NCBI GenBank assembly: GCA_900491605.1
Contig: UESW01001680.1
Coordinates: forward strand, 272,630 to 336,629
DNA: 64,000 bases
Source of the DNA: Calamus simplicifolius
Taxonomy: Eukaryota > Streptophyta > Magnoliopsida > Arecales > Arecaceae
Direction of reading: 5' to 3'
The notes under the pieces were generated by a model. The model worked only from the letters and a program-made list of their open reading frames with translations, had not been told where the DNA came from and did not search any database. Positions 54,787-64,000 of the stretch are shown here, in pieces. Made by a program: the position numbers and the translations under genes. The first letter of the stretch is position 1; every line of letters starts with the position of its first letter.

Positions 54787-56281
54787 TGTTGGCCCAGATG
54801 GCAACCCAAGAGGGGGGGTGAATTGGGTTCTTAAAAAAATTTAACTCTTTTAGAACTATTTGCTTTGATATGAAAGAGCTTGAGTGCAAAGTGTAAATAA
54901 ATGCTAATCACAAATAAATGAGATAGAGAGAGACAAAAAACAAGCACACAAACACAAAATTTTATAGTGGTTCGGTGTATCCAACACCTACGTCTACTCC
55001 CAAGCTTCACTTGGGCCCACACTATAATCCACTTGATTACAGCCGAGTTGTTTTACAAGTTCACAACTCAAAACTTGTTGTTTCTCCCTGGGATCACAAC
55101 GAACCCAGCTGATTTTTCGGGCTCACCAGCACAAAACCCAAACCCAAACTATCCTTAGTTTGTACCGAGGTATACTACCTCCACTAATTCAATCCCCTGA
55201 TTGAATTAGACAAACTATAAATCAATTAAGAATTTGTAACAATAACAGCTCCTTAATTGAGCAAATGAGCAAAATAAGTAAATGAAAATAGAAAAGCCTG
55301 ATTTCTGAAGCAATGTAGGGCTTGAGCTTTTCTTCTTTTCTCCTCTTCTCCTTCTCTTTTGAATTGAATGGAATTAGAGCACTTGAAGAGATTTTGGTGA
55401 AGACATAGTTGAAGATTTAGGGCTTTTCTTCTTCTTCTTCAAACTTGGGAACTCCTTTGAAATAACTCTTTTGGCTCTTTTGGATTCCTCTTCTAACTCT
55501 CAATAGTGGATAAGCTTTGGCTCAAAAATTTTTTTGAAGAAGGATTTTTGATTTCTCTCTCTTTTCTTTTGTTTACTGTATTTTCCGTGTTCTTCGTTCT
55601 CCTCTTTTTTAAAACAATCCAATCCTATTTTATAGGCATTTCAATCCATGAGTAGGTGAAAAATAGCCATTGGAGATGTCCTTAGATGTACCTTACCAAA
55701 AGAAAATATATCCGTTAGATAAGGTAAGAAAAATATATCCGTTGAAAACTTAAAAAATCCATTTCTGACGTGGAGGTGTCGGCTCCAGGTTTTTAGGTGT
55801 CGGTTCCAAATCGGAATCCTAAAAATAGTAATAAGCGATTTGTCAAGGTGTCGGCTCCAAGATTTTAAAGTGTCGGCTCGGTGAGATCTGGAGTCGGCTC
55901 CAACTTTCTGAAGGTGTCGGCTCCGCCAGTGACCAAAAATATCACTCTCTATAATTGGTCTGGAGTCCGCTCCACACTCTGCAGGTGTCGACTCCAACTT
56001 TTCATGTGTCGGCTCCAAAATTTTAGGTGTCGGCTCCGAAGCGTGCCAAAAATTAACACTGTTCTGATACTCTCTGGAGTCGGCTTTGAGATTTTAGGGT
56101 GTCGGCTCCAAGTTCTGAACTTACATAAATTCCATTTAAATTCAACTTGAAACTGATTTTCTAACTAACATATTGATGAATAACCAATCTTAATTCCTAA
56201 AACACTTATCAAATTTATCAGAAACATAAGGAATATACTCATGGCTTTTGTTAATCATCAAAATCAATAATTGGGTCAACA
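54787..56281 (-). repeat. 3' LTR of element F
   Basis: TGTTGGCCCAGATGGCAACCC to GGGTCAACA. A TATA candidate CCTATAAAATAGG (minus) lies near 55625-55637. The R/U5-like left half resembles C closely and the U3 less so. Confidence 0.88.
55775..56109. repeat. 12-mer palindrome array in LTR F
   Basis: About eleven GGTGTCGGCTCC-type motifs, several at an exact 21-bp step (9-bp spacers such as AGGTTTTTA and AACTTTTCA). It is upstream of the TATA candidate. Confidence 0.88.
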
Positions 56282-56297
56282 ATCTCCCCTTTTTTTA
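56282..56297 (-). other. Polypurine tract of element F
   Basis: A-rich then GGGGAGAT on the minus strand, next to the LTR. Confidence 0.8.
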
Positions 56298-56904
56298 TGA
56301 TGACAAAAACATTGAGTATATGCATGATTAATTAGTGAGAGTTTCAAAACAGAGAAGAGTTCTCATAGTTAAGCTCCCCCTGAATGAGGTAGCTCCCCCT
56401 ATGATACTCAAATTAACATCTTTTCATTTTATCATTGTAATTGATATAATTAAGCTTACATTCAAGCTCTCATTCAATGCTTGATACTAATTGACTAATG
56501 AGATTCATTCAATGTATATTTGTAATTATCTTCTTTTTTCCCTTTTACATTCTATAATAACTTTTATGCATATACAAATATCATTTACTTCTCCCCCTTT
56601 TTTGTAATCAACAAAAAGGTTAAGAAGTGCAAATAATATAGATTAAAATCAATGCATTAAACATTAAGTGATCAAAATTCAATTCAAGTCACTCAATATC
56701 AAGTTTCAAAGATAGTAAATATTCATTAAAAGTATCAAAACATTATAATGAACTACAACAAAATGTTACTTCAATTACATTAAAACATCAAAACATATTC
56801 AACTAAACATCAACTTCTAATTACATCAAAACATTTAAACTAAACTTTAGTACATCACAAGCAAACTTTCATTACAATATAATCAAGATACAGAATCTAA
56901 TGAT

Positions 56905-58190
56905 TTCTAAGAACTCTTTGTAAATCTTCCACAATTTTGCTCATTCCTTCACTTTGAGTTCTGATAAATTCGTTAGTCTTCCATCAAAGAAACCAGATGC
57001 AGTTACAATTTTGTCTTGAAGCTCGACATTGCATCTAGAATAAGTTTCGGAATCTCCTCCAAATTCTTTAAGTTCCTCAAATATGTTCTTGAGATCATTC
57101 CTCAAAAATTCTGAAGAAGAACAAAGGGTGGCCTTAATCTTGCTTACTCTTTCATCTAGGGAGTAGAATAATTCTCTCAAGCTCATAAGACTGTTGTCTA
57201 TCTCAGTTTTCATCTCTTCTTTATGATTAACAAACAGTCCTTTAAGCTGCTCTAATTAGATAGCAGAAAAGCCAGAAGAAGAAGGTGCAGAATCAGGTAC
57301 GACTGTAGGTGCAGGTGCTGGAGTCGCTGGGGGTGCCTCCGGGGGTACTGAACAACTCGGTGGAGGCGAATAATGCCAAACTGAGGGTCCTACCTCAGAA
57401 GGTCCATGGACCACAGAGTCAGCTCTAGTGTCTCTCAACTCATCCTGACCTTTTCTTAATCAAATACCATTCACCTTCTTAAAACCCATCCGGTGCAAAG
57501 TAGCAGAATTGTAGTAATCAGTGTGCCGAAGTCTCTTCAAGGGCTTATTTTCCAGAATGCTAACTCTTTGGCTTCGAAATACTCTTGTCAAAACCATGCC
57601 ATAAGGAAGTGTAGCTCTCTTCCTGCTGCCTGCCTCTGCCATATATCCAATAATCATTCCTGGTAGATTAAGAGGCTATCCCGTAATCACACTATCTATA
57701 ACTACAATGTCTCGCTCCGAGACATACTCAAAATGATCAGTTTTAGGAAATAAGATCCGGCTACAAATATTATGGAGCAATCTAAGCTCCAGGGGTAGCT
57801 GATTAGAACTCACTTCCTCAAAATCAGTCATCTCTCTACCAAGTAATCTAGAAAGTGCTACACCTATCTCACTGTGTGCACTTGCTATCAAACCAATAGC
57901 AGGGATTTCCAGTAAATTTCCCAAAATTTCGGCTGTCAAATGGATTCTAGTACCTCTGACTGAGCTAATAATCCCACCATCTCCTCTAGATAAATTGTTA
58001 TAAAATTATTTTACTAGACTTGGATAAGTTGGAATATCCATTGAGAAAAATCGTTCCTAACCCATTTCCTTTAACTGTCTCCCCAATGAAAAACCCTTTG
58101 AATCAAAAAGTCAAAATCTACTTTCCTACCAGTTGTAATGATCTTTCCTGCTAATAAATCAACTTGAGGGGATGTGTTGGGGAGTTTGTT
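56905..58190 (-). pseudogene. Element F extra ORF downstream of pol, truncated by G
   Basis: It shares its block order with the C copy: GRKVDFDF, NNLSRGDGGIISSV, LPLELRLLHNICSRILF, FEYVSERDIVVIDSVITG, TLPYGMVLTRVFRS and RHTDYYNSATLHRMGF. A Pro-rich stretch and a coiled coil (SLDERVSKIKATL, KNIFEELKEFGG) follow. Stops and frame changes occur near 57460, 57670 and 57990. The 5' end is cut by element G at 58197. Function is unknown. Confidence 0.75.
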
Positions 58191-58526
58191 GAGAATTTGT
58201 TGCCCTTGATTTTGATGATTACCAAAAGCCATGTGTACATTAAAAGATGTAATGAGTTTATTTACATGAGCAATGAATTTATTTAGAACAATGAATGAGA
58301 ATGTTAAAGTATAACTTTAATCAAATTGAAAGTAACTTCATGTTCAATGTTTAAGCTTTCAAAAAGAAATTCAATACTTCATATTTTAATCAATGAGTTT
58401 TTGGAACATTTCTTGAATTGATTCCTAATGTCAATTTTATTATATTCAAGTCAAAATAATGATTTAAAATGAATCTGGAACGAATTTAAAGTCAATCAGA
58501 AAACTTTCTGATTTTTGATACGTTCC

Positions 58527-58846
58527 GGAGCCGACTCTTGAGTTTCAGAGTCGACTCCACTCAGAGTACAGAAATGACTGTCTGTCTCGAGTCGACCCAT
58601 GCAATTTCTCGAGTCGACCCCCGATTCTGTCGAGCCGACTCCATGACTGTGCGAGTCGACTCCGCTCAGACACCAGAGGTGTTTTTTCTGAGCATTCGCG
58701 AGTCGACCCCCAACTTTTCATGAGTCGACCCCCGACTGTCAGGAGTCGACACTTTACTTTTGATGAGTCGACCCTTAACTTTCTGAGTATTTCTATTTTT
58801 GGTATCACGACCTCGAGCCGACTCACGGAAAGCATGAGTCGACTCC
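58527..58846. repeat. GAGTCGACTC motif array in U3 of G
   Basis: About twelve GGAGCCGACTC/GAGTCGACTCC/GAGTCGACCCC motifs ending about 110 bp before the TATA box. Confidence 0.85.
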
Positions 58847-58953
58847 AGCAAATCTGGGCAAAATTTTTCCGAATGCCAACTCAGCGTCAACGGTAAGATT
58901 TTTAATTAACGGCTATTTTTCTTTGTTTCTAACGGCTATATTTTTGCAGAATC

Positions 58954-58961
58954 TATAAATA
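58954..58961 (+). promoter_or_regulatory. TATA box in the 5' LTR of element G
   Basis: TATAAATA in a CTATAAATAGAG context, a strong plant TATA consensus. Transcription would start near 58985-58990. Confidence 0.7.
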
Positions 58962-59849
58962 GAGAAGCCGTTTTCAAATCAAAGATATACAAAGAGAGAT
59001 ATTCATTTCAAGAGAAAAAAAAAGAAAAATCGAAAAAACAGAGCTTCATTTGAAAAAATCCGTGATTCAAAATAGAGTGAAAGAAAGAGTGTGAAATCAA
59101 AGGAAGCTCCTTCTGTGTTCAAGCTCAACAATCCAAGGAAGCTTCAGAAGAAAATCCAAGAGCTATTCAAGAGCATCTCAAGTGATTTTCAACACTCAAA
59201 GAAAAGAGGAAAAGCTCAAATCAACTCCAACATATATTCCGTGAAGAATCCGAGCTGAGGCCTGATTCTACACTTCAAAGGAGTTGAGGAAAAGAGGAAA
59301 AGAAGAAAAGCTCAAAGCCAACCAACTGCAAATCAGGCTTTTCTAAACTTTATTCTTATATTTGTTTATCTGCTCATTAAGGAGCTTTGTAATTGAAAAA
59401 CATATTTCTATTATTTGTGTCTAGTTCAATCTGGGGGATTGAACTAGTGGAGGTAGTCTTACCTCGGTACAAGCTTGGTAAAGCTTGGGTTAGGGTTTTT
59501 GTGCTGGTGAGCCCTTGAAAACCAGCTGGGTTCGTTGTGATCCCGGGAAAACAACAAGTTTGAGTTGTGAGCTTGTAAAACAACTCTGCTGTAATCTAGG
59601 GTGATTATAGTGTGGACCCAAGTGAATCTTGGGAGTGGACGTAGGTGTTGGATACACCGAACCACTATAAAATCTTTGTGTTTGCCGTGCTTCCATTGAC
59701 TCTTTCTCTATCTCTGTTTTATTCACTGCACTTTGTATTTGCATTGCTATTGCCTTCATTCTTCTTAAGCAAATATTTTTAAAAAGGCTAATTTTTTAAA
59801 GAACCCAATTCACCCCCCCCCCTCTTGGGTTGTCATCTGGGCCAACAAT

Positions 59850-59861
59850 TGGTATCAGAGC
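59850..59861 (+). other. Primer-binding site of element G
   Basis: TGGTATCAGAGC two bases after the LTR. Confidence 0.95.
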
Positions 59862-59908
59862 TAGTGCTCATTAGATTTTGATCACACGATCAAGAGCTAA
59901 AGTTCCAA

Positions 59909-61555
59909 ATGGCAACACAAGTTGGATCATTTGCTGAAGGTCATTCTACGAATAGACCTCCACTGTTTAATGGTTCAAATTATTCATATTGGAAAGCTAG
60001 AATGAGGATATTCATTCAAGCTTCTGATTATGAGCTATGGGATGTTATAATCAATGGACCTAGTACACCCACACATGTTATAGATGGCACTATATTCCTA
60101 AGCCCGAAAGGGACTGGAATGATAATGATAGGAAAATGGCACAGCTCAACGCTAAAGCCATGAATGTCTCATATTGCTCCTTAGATGCTAATGAGTTTAA
60201 TAGAATCTCCACATGTAATTCCGCAAAGGAGATTTGGGATAGATTAGAGGTTACCCATGAGGGTATCAATCAAGTAAAAGAATCTAAAATTAATATTCTT
60301 GTTCATAAATATGAATTATTTAGCATGGAACAATCTGAAACCATTGCATGCATGTACACTAGATTTACAGATATTGTAAATGGTTTGAAAAGTCTTGGTA
60401 AGACATATACTAACTCTGAACTTGTTCGAAAAATTCTTAGGTCATTACCAAGATCATGGGAAGCTAAAATGATAGCAATCCAAGAAGCTAAGGACCTCAA
60501 CACTTTACCCTTAGAGGAGCTTCTAGGATCTCTTATGACCCATGAGCTGACTATGAGGTAGCATGTAGAGGAGGACACAAAGAAAAAGAAAGTAATTGCC
60601 CTCAAAGCTGCAAAAGAAGAGAGAGCAGCAGTGATGATGATGATGATGATGAAGAAACTGCTCTCTTAGCAAAGAAATTTAAAAGATTCATGAGGAGAAA
60701 GAAACCCTTCCACAAGAAAAAATTTGGAGCTAAGTGGGAAGGAGAAAAGATAAAATAAGGACAAGGACAAAGAAAAAGAGAAAGACCCCTTGACTTGCTA
60801 TGAGTGTAATAAACCAGGGCACTTTAGGAATGAATGTCCAAAATTGAAGAAAGCCTACAAAAAGAAAAAGAAGGCTTATGTGCGACATGGAGTGACAGCA
60901 AGGAATCTTCTTCCGAAGAAGAAGAACAAAAGGAAGTCGCAAACGTATGCTTTATGGCGGACGACGACAATGAGGTAAGTTCCGACAACCCTTGTGATGA
61001 ATTTGCTTTTGATGAACTTTTTGATGCTTTTAATGAACTTGTCGGGGATTTCAAGGTTTTGAAAAAGAAATACAAGATTTTGAAAAATGAAAATTTAACT
61101 TTCATTAAAGAAAAGGAAAATCTTAATAATGAAGTTAAGAAACTTAAAACTAAAATGAAATTTTTGGTAAGAGAGAAAGAATTATTACCAATGAAAATAA
61201 TAATCTAAGGAAAGAAGTTGAAAAACATAAGAACATAGTTGATAAGTTTACCTTAAGTTCAACTAAATTAACATGTTGTTAAATAGTCAAAAGCAGTTTT
61301 TGACAAAGCCGGATTAGGGTATAACACTTTAAGAAAACAAAAATCATTAAAAAATATTTTTGTGCGTGCTGGCCAAAGTAATTTACATGCTTTAAATGTA
61401 ATCAAAAAGGACATAAATCTTATGAATGTAAAATGCTAAACCTAATAAAAATTAAATGTTAAAGGAAGAAAATATGGGTTCCGAAAGGAACAATATTTGT
61501 TGCTACTAACCATGAAGGACCCAAGAAAGCTTGGGTACCTAAACATAAAGTTTGA
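59909..61555 (+). pseudogene. Element G gag
   Basis: It starts MATQVGSFAEGHSTNRPPLF at 59909. A frame loss near 60110 follows, then LNAKAMNVSYCSLDANEF and ILRSLPRSWEAKM. A TAG at 60559 stands where the C copy has CAG (Gln). Further changes occur near 60640, 60760 and 60960. The knuckle CYECNKPGHFRNEC (60799) is intact. The coiled-coil half (60990-61208) is frame-broken, and the end KKAWVPKHKV reaches TGA at 61553-61555. The order is the same as in C gag. Confidence 0.88.
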
Positions 61556-61563
61556 TATCATTG

Positions 61564-64000
61564 CAGGAATGTCTTGTGGCCAAGAATCAAAGAGAAAGTG
61601 GTATCTTGATAGTGGCTGCTCAAGACATATGACGGGTGACAAAGAAGAATTCATCACCCTTGAAGAAAAGAAAGGAGGAGTTGTTACATTTGGCGACAAT
61701 GGCAAAGGCCAAATCTTGGGGTTTGGTAACATTCAAATAACTCCCTCCACATATATTGAAATGTACTTTATGTTGATGGTTTAAAGCATAACTTAATTAG
61801 TATAAGTCAATTATGTGATAAAGGTTTTAAAGTATCATTTGAATCTTCTTTATGCACTGTAGCTAATCCCATTGATAATAGCATTGTTTTTATTGGAAAT
61901 AGAAATGGCAATGTATACTTGATTGATTAGACAAATTGTCTACTAGTAATCATTGCTTAGTTGCTAATAATGCTAATATGAATGAGATTGGTTGGTTGTG
62001 GCATCGAAGATTAGGTCACGCAAGCACACACTTGATTTCAAAACTAATTAGAATGGATTTAGTAAAAGGTTTACCTAAATTAGATTTTGAAAATAACAAA
62101 ATATGTGATGCATGTCAGTTTGGAAAACAAACAAGAAGTTCTTTCAAATCTAAAAATATGTTTCAACTTCTAGGCCATTAGAGCTACTTCACATGGACCT
62201 TTTTGGACCAACTAGAACCACAAGTCTAGGAGGAAAGAAATATGGTCTTGTGATAGTAGATGATTACTCTAGATTCACTTGGGTAATGTTTTTAGCTCAC
62301 AAAGATGAGACTTTCTCGATATTCATGAAATTCTTCAAGAAAGTAACAAATGAGAAAAATACTACCATAGTGTCTCTAAGAAGTGATCATGGAACTGAAT
62401 TTGAAAATCACTTATTTGAAAGTTTTTGCAATGAAAATGGTATTAATCATAACTTTTCTGCACCTAGGACCCCACAACAAAATGGTGTAGTTGAAAGGAA
62501 AAATAGGACTCTAGAAGACATGGCCCGTACCATGCTATGTGAAAGTAAACTCCCGAAATACTTTTGGGCGGAAGCTATTAACACAGCATGTTACATCCTA
62601 AATAGAGCCTTAATAAGACCTATTTTAAAGAAAACACCTTATGAATTATGGCATGATAGAAAACCCAACATTAAATATTTTCATGCATTTGGTGTAAATG
62701 TTTGTTCACAATAATGGTAAAAATAATTTAGGCAAATTTGATGCTAAATCTGATGAAGGAATATTCTTAGGATACTCAACAACTAGTAAAGCATATAGAG
62801 TATTTAACAAGAAAACTTTAGTTGTTGAAGAATCCATTCATGTAGTTTTTGATGAATCTTTAGCAACTCGTTCCGAAAAGTTTGATGATGAAGAAGATAC
62901 AAACATAATTGAGAAAGATCTTGAAAAATTAAATATTGATGTATCTTTAGATCATGAGCAAGACGCTAAAGATAATGATTCACCTAAGGATGATGATACT
63001 AACACTAATCATAATGATATAGATCTACCTAGGGATTGGAGATATGCTTATAGTCACCCTAAGGAATTGATTATAGGTGATCCATCTCAAGGAATAAGAA
63101 CTAGATCATCTATGAGAAATATTAGTAATCATCTTGCATTTGTATCACAAATTGAACCTAAAACTATTGAAGAAGCTGAAAAAGATAATAATTGGATGTT
63201 AGCAATGCAAGAAGAATTAAATCAATTCACTAGAAATAATGTATGGACTTAGTTGAAAGACCTAAAAATCATTCTGTTATAGGATCAAAATGGATATTTA
63301 GAAATAAACTAGATGAAAATGGCATAGTAATTAGAAACAAAGCTAGATTAGTTGCAAAAGGATATAATCAAGAAGAAGGTATTGATTTTGATGAAACCTT
63401 TGCACCAGTAGCTAGATTAGAAGCCATTAGACTATTACTTGCATTTGCATGTCATATGAATTTTAACTTATTTCAAATGGATGTAAAAAGTGCTTTTCTA
63501 AATGGATTTATAAATGAAGAAGTATATGTAGAACAACCACCAGGTTTTGAAGATCATGAATTTTCAAATCACGTTTTTAAATTGCACAAAGCATTATATG
63601 GTTTGAAACAAGCACCTAGAGCTTGGTATGATAGATTAAGTAAATTTTTAATTGAAAATGATTTTATAAGAGGAAATGTTGATAAAACATTGTTTTTGAA
63701 AAGAAAAGGTAAGGATTTATTAGTAGTTCAAATATATGTTGATGATATCATTTTTGGTGCTACTAACAATATTCTATGTCAAGAGTTTGCTAAGTTGATG
63801 CAGGGCGAATTTGAAATGAGCATGATGGGAGAACTCAACTTCTTCCTTGGACTCCAAATCAAACAAAGCAAAGAGGGAATCTTTATCAACCAAACAAAGT
63901 ACACAAGAGAAATTTTAAAGAAGTTTGGTATGGAATCAATCAAACCCCTCGGAACACCAATGAGTCCTTCATGCAAGCTGGACAAAGATGAAGAAGGTAA
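61564..64000 (+). pseudogene. Element G pol, partial (protease, integrase, RT), window-truncated
   Basis: Protease is WYLDSGCSRHMTGDKEEF near 61600. GAG-pre-integrase is WLWHRRLGHASTHL, broken by a TAG near 61930. Integrase is DLFGPTRTTSLGG, VDDYSRFTW and TPQQNGVVERKNRTLEDM. Frame changes occur near 61760, 62160, 62695 and 63250. From 63250 RT is open to the window end: GIDFDETFAPVARLEAI, YGLKQAPRAWYDRL and VQIYVDDIIFGATN near 63730. RNase H and the extra ORF should follow outside. Identity to C pol is high. Confidence 0.9.

Larger units (their letters stand above)
54787..58197 (-). mobile_element. Sirevirus element F, 3' part, interrupted by G
   Basis: A 1495-bp LTR (54787-56281) and an adjacent polypurine tract are followed by the extra ORF. 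Pol would lie further right but element G intervenes at 58198. F is minus-oriented, as are C and D. Its 5' half should resume beyond the window. Confidence 0.85.
58198..59847 (+). repeat. 5' LTR of element G
   Basis: 1650 bp. The right (R/U5) part is close to the reverse complement of the C LTR, for example TAGTGTGGACCCAAGTG and GTAGGTGTTGGATACACCGA. The U3 part differs. Confidence 0.92.
58198..64000 (+). mobile_element. Sirevirus element G, plus strand, runs off the right edge
   Basis: The 5' LTR reads TGTTGCCCTTGATTTTG...CTGGGCCAACA, followed by a tRNA-Met primer site, gag and pol up to mid RT at base 64000. Its proteins are very close to those of C but it is in the opposite orientation. 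It is inserted in the extra ORF of F. The left target copy would be GAATT (58193-58197); the right one is outside the window. Confidence 0.92.

Overview
This window is nuclear DNA of a flowering plant. It is most likely a monocot, and a palm-type genome would fit, but nothing here proves the species. The evidence is one five-exon plant lipase gene with very GC-rich exons set in nested plant LTR retrotransposons. A run of 238 Ns shows it comes from a draft assembly. There are no bacterial operons, CRISPR arrays, rRNA or tRNA genes.

Layout. 1-2885: left-running remnant of a Ty3/gypsy (Tat-type) element: gag pieces, a primer-binding-site candidate and an LTR carrying a long GC-rich minisatellite. 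3990-5400: a broken short-chain dehydrogenase/reductase fragment inside what looks like a terminal-inverted-repeat DNA element. 6083-11388 (minus): the only substantial host gene, a homologue of the plastid phospholipase A1 PLIP1 family, with clean splice sites but one base missing in exon 1. 12637-23768: a gypsy-like, apparently non-autonomous region holding only a degenerate Tat-type extra ORF and minisatellites, framed by two copies of an unidentified 430-bp sequence. A complete Tnt1/Tork-type copia element (A, 17597-22889) is inserted in its minisatellite.

23932-52383 is one old copia element (B) split by two large Sirevirus-type copia elements in opposite orientation: C (24444-34775) and D (37782-49289). 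Both are bounded by perfect 5-bp target duplications. 53000-54183 is a lone Sirevirus-like LTR (E), followed by a foldback sequence. 54787-58197 is the 3' part of a minus-strand Sirevirus (F). At 58198 a plus-strand Sirevirus (G) enters its extra ORF and runs off the window end.

The most unusual signal is in non-coding parts of the retroelements. Several families carry arrays of short palindromes with constant arms and variable centres. D has AGTTAGCT/AGCTAACT hairpins, one with a paired compensatory change. C, E, F and G have GGAGTCGGCTCC-like 12-mers, often spaced 21-23 bp apart. B has GC-rich hairpins in its leader. In C, F and G the array lies roughly 100-500 bp upstream of the predicted TATA box, so a promoter or enhancer role, or a chromatin-related one, is the main inference. 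All reading is by eye; no search or alignment was run.
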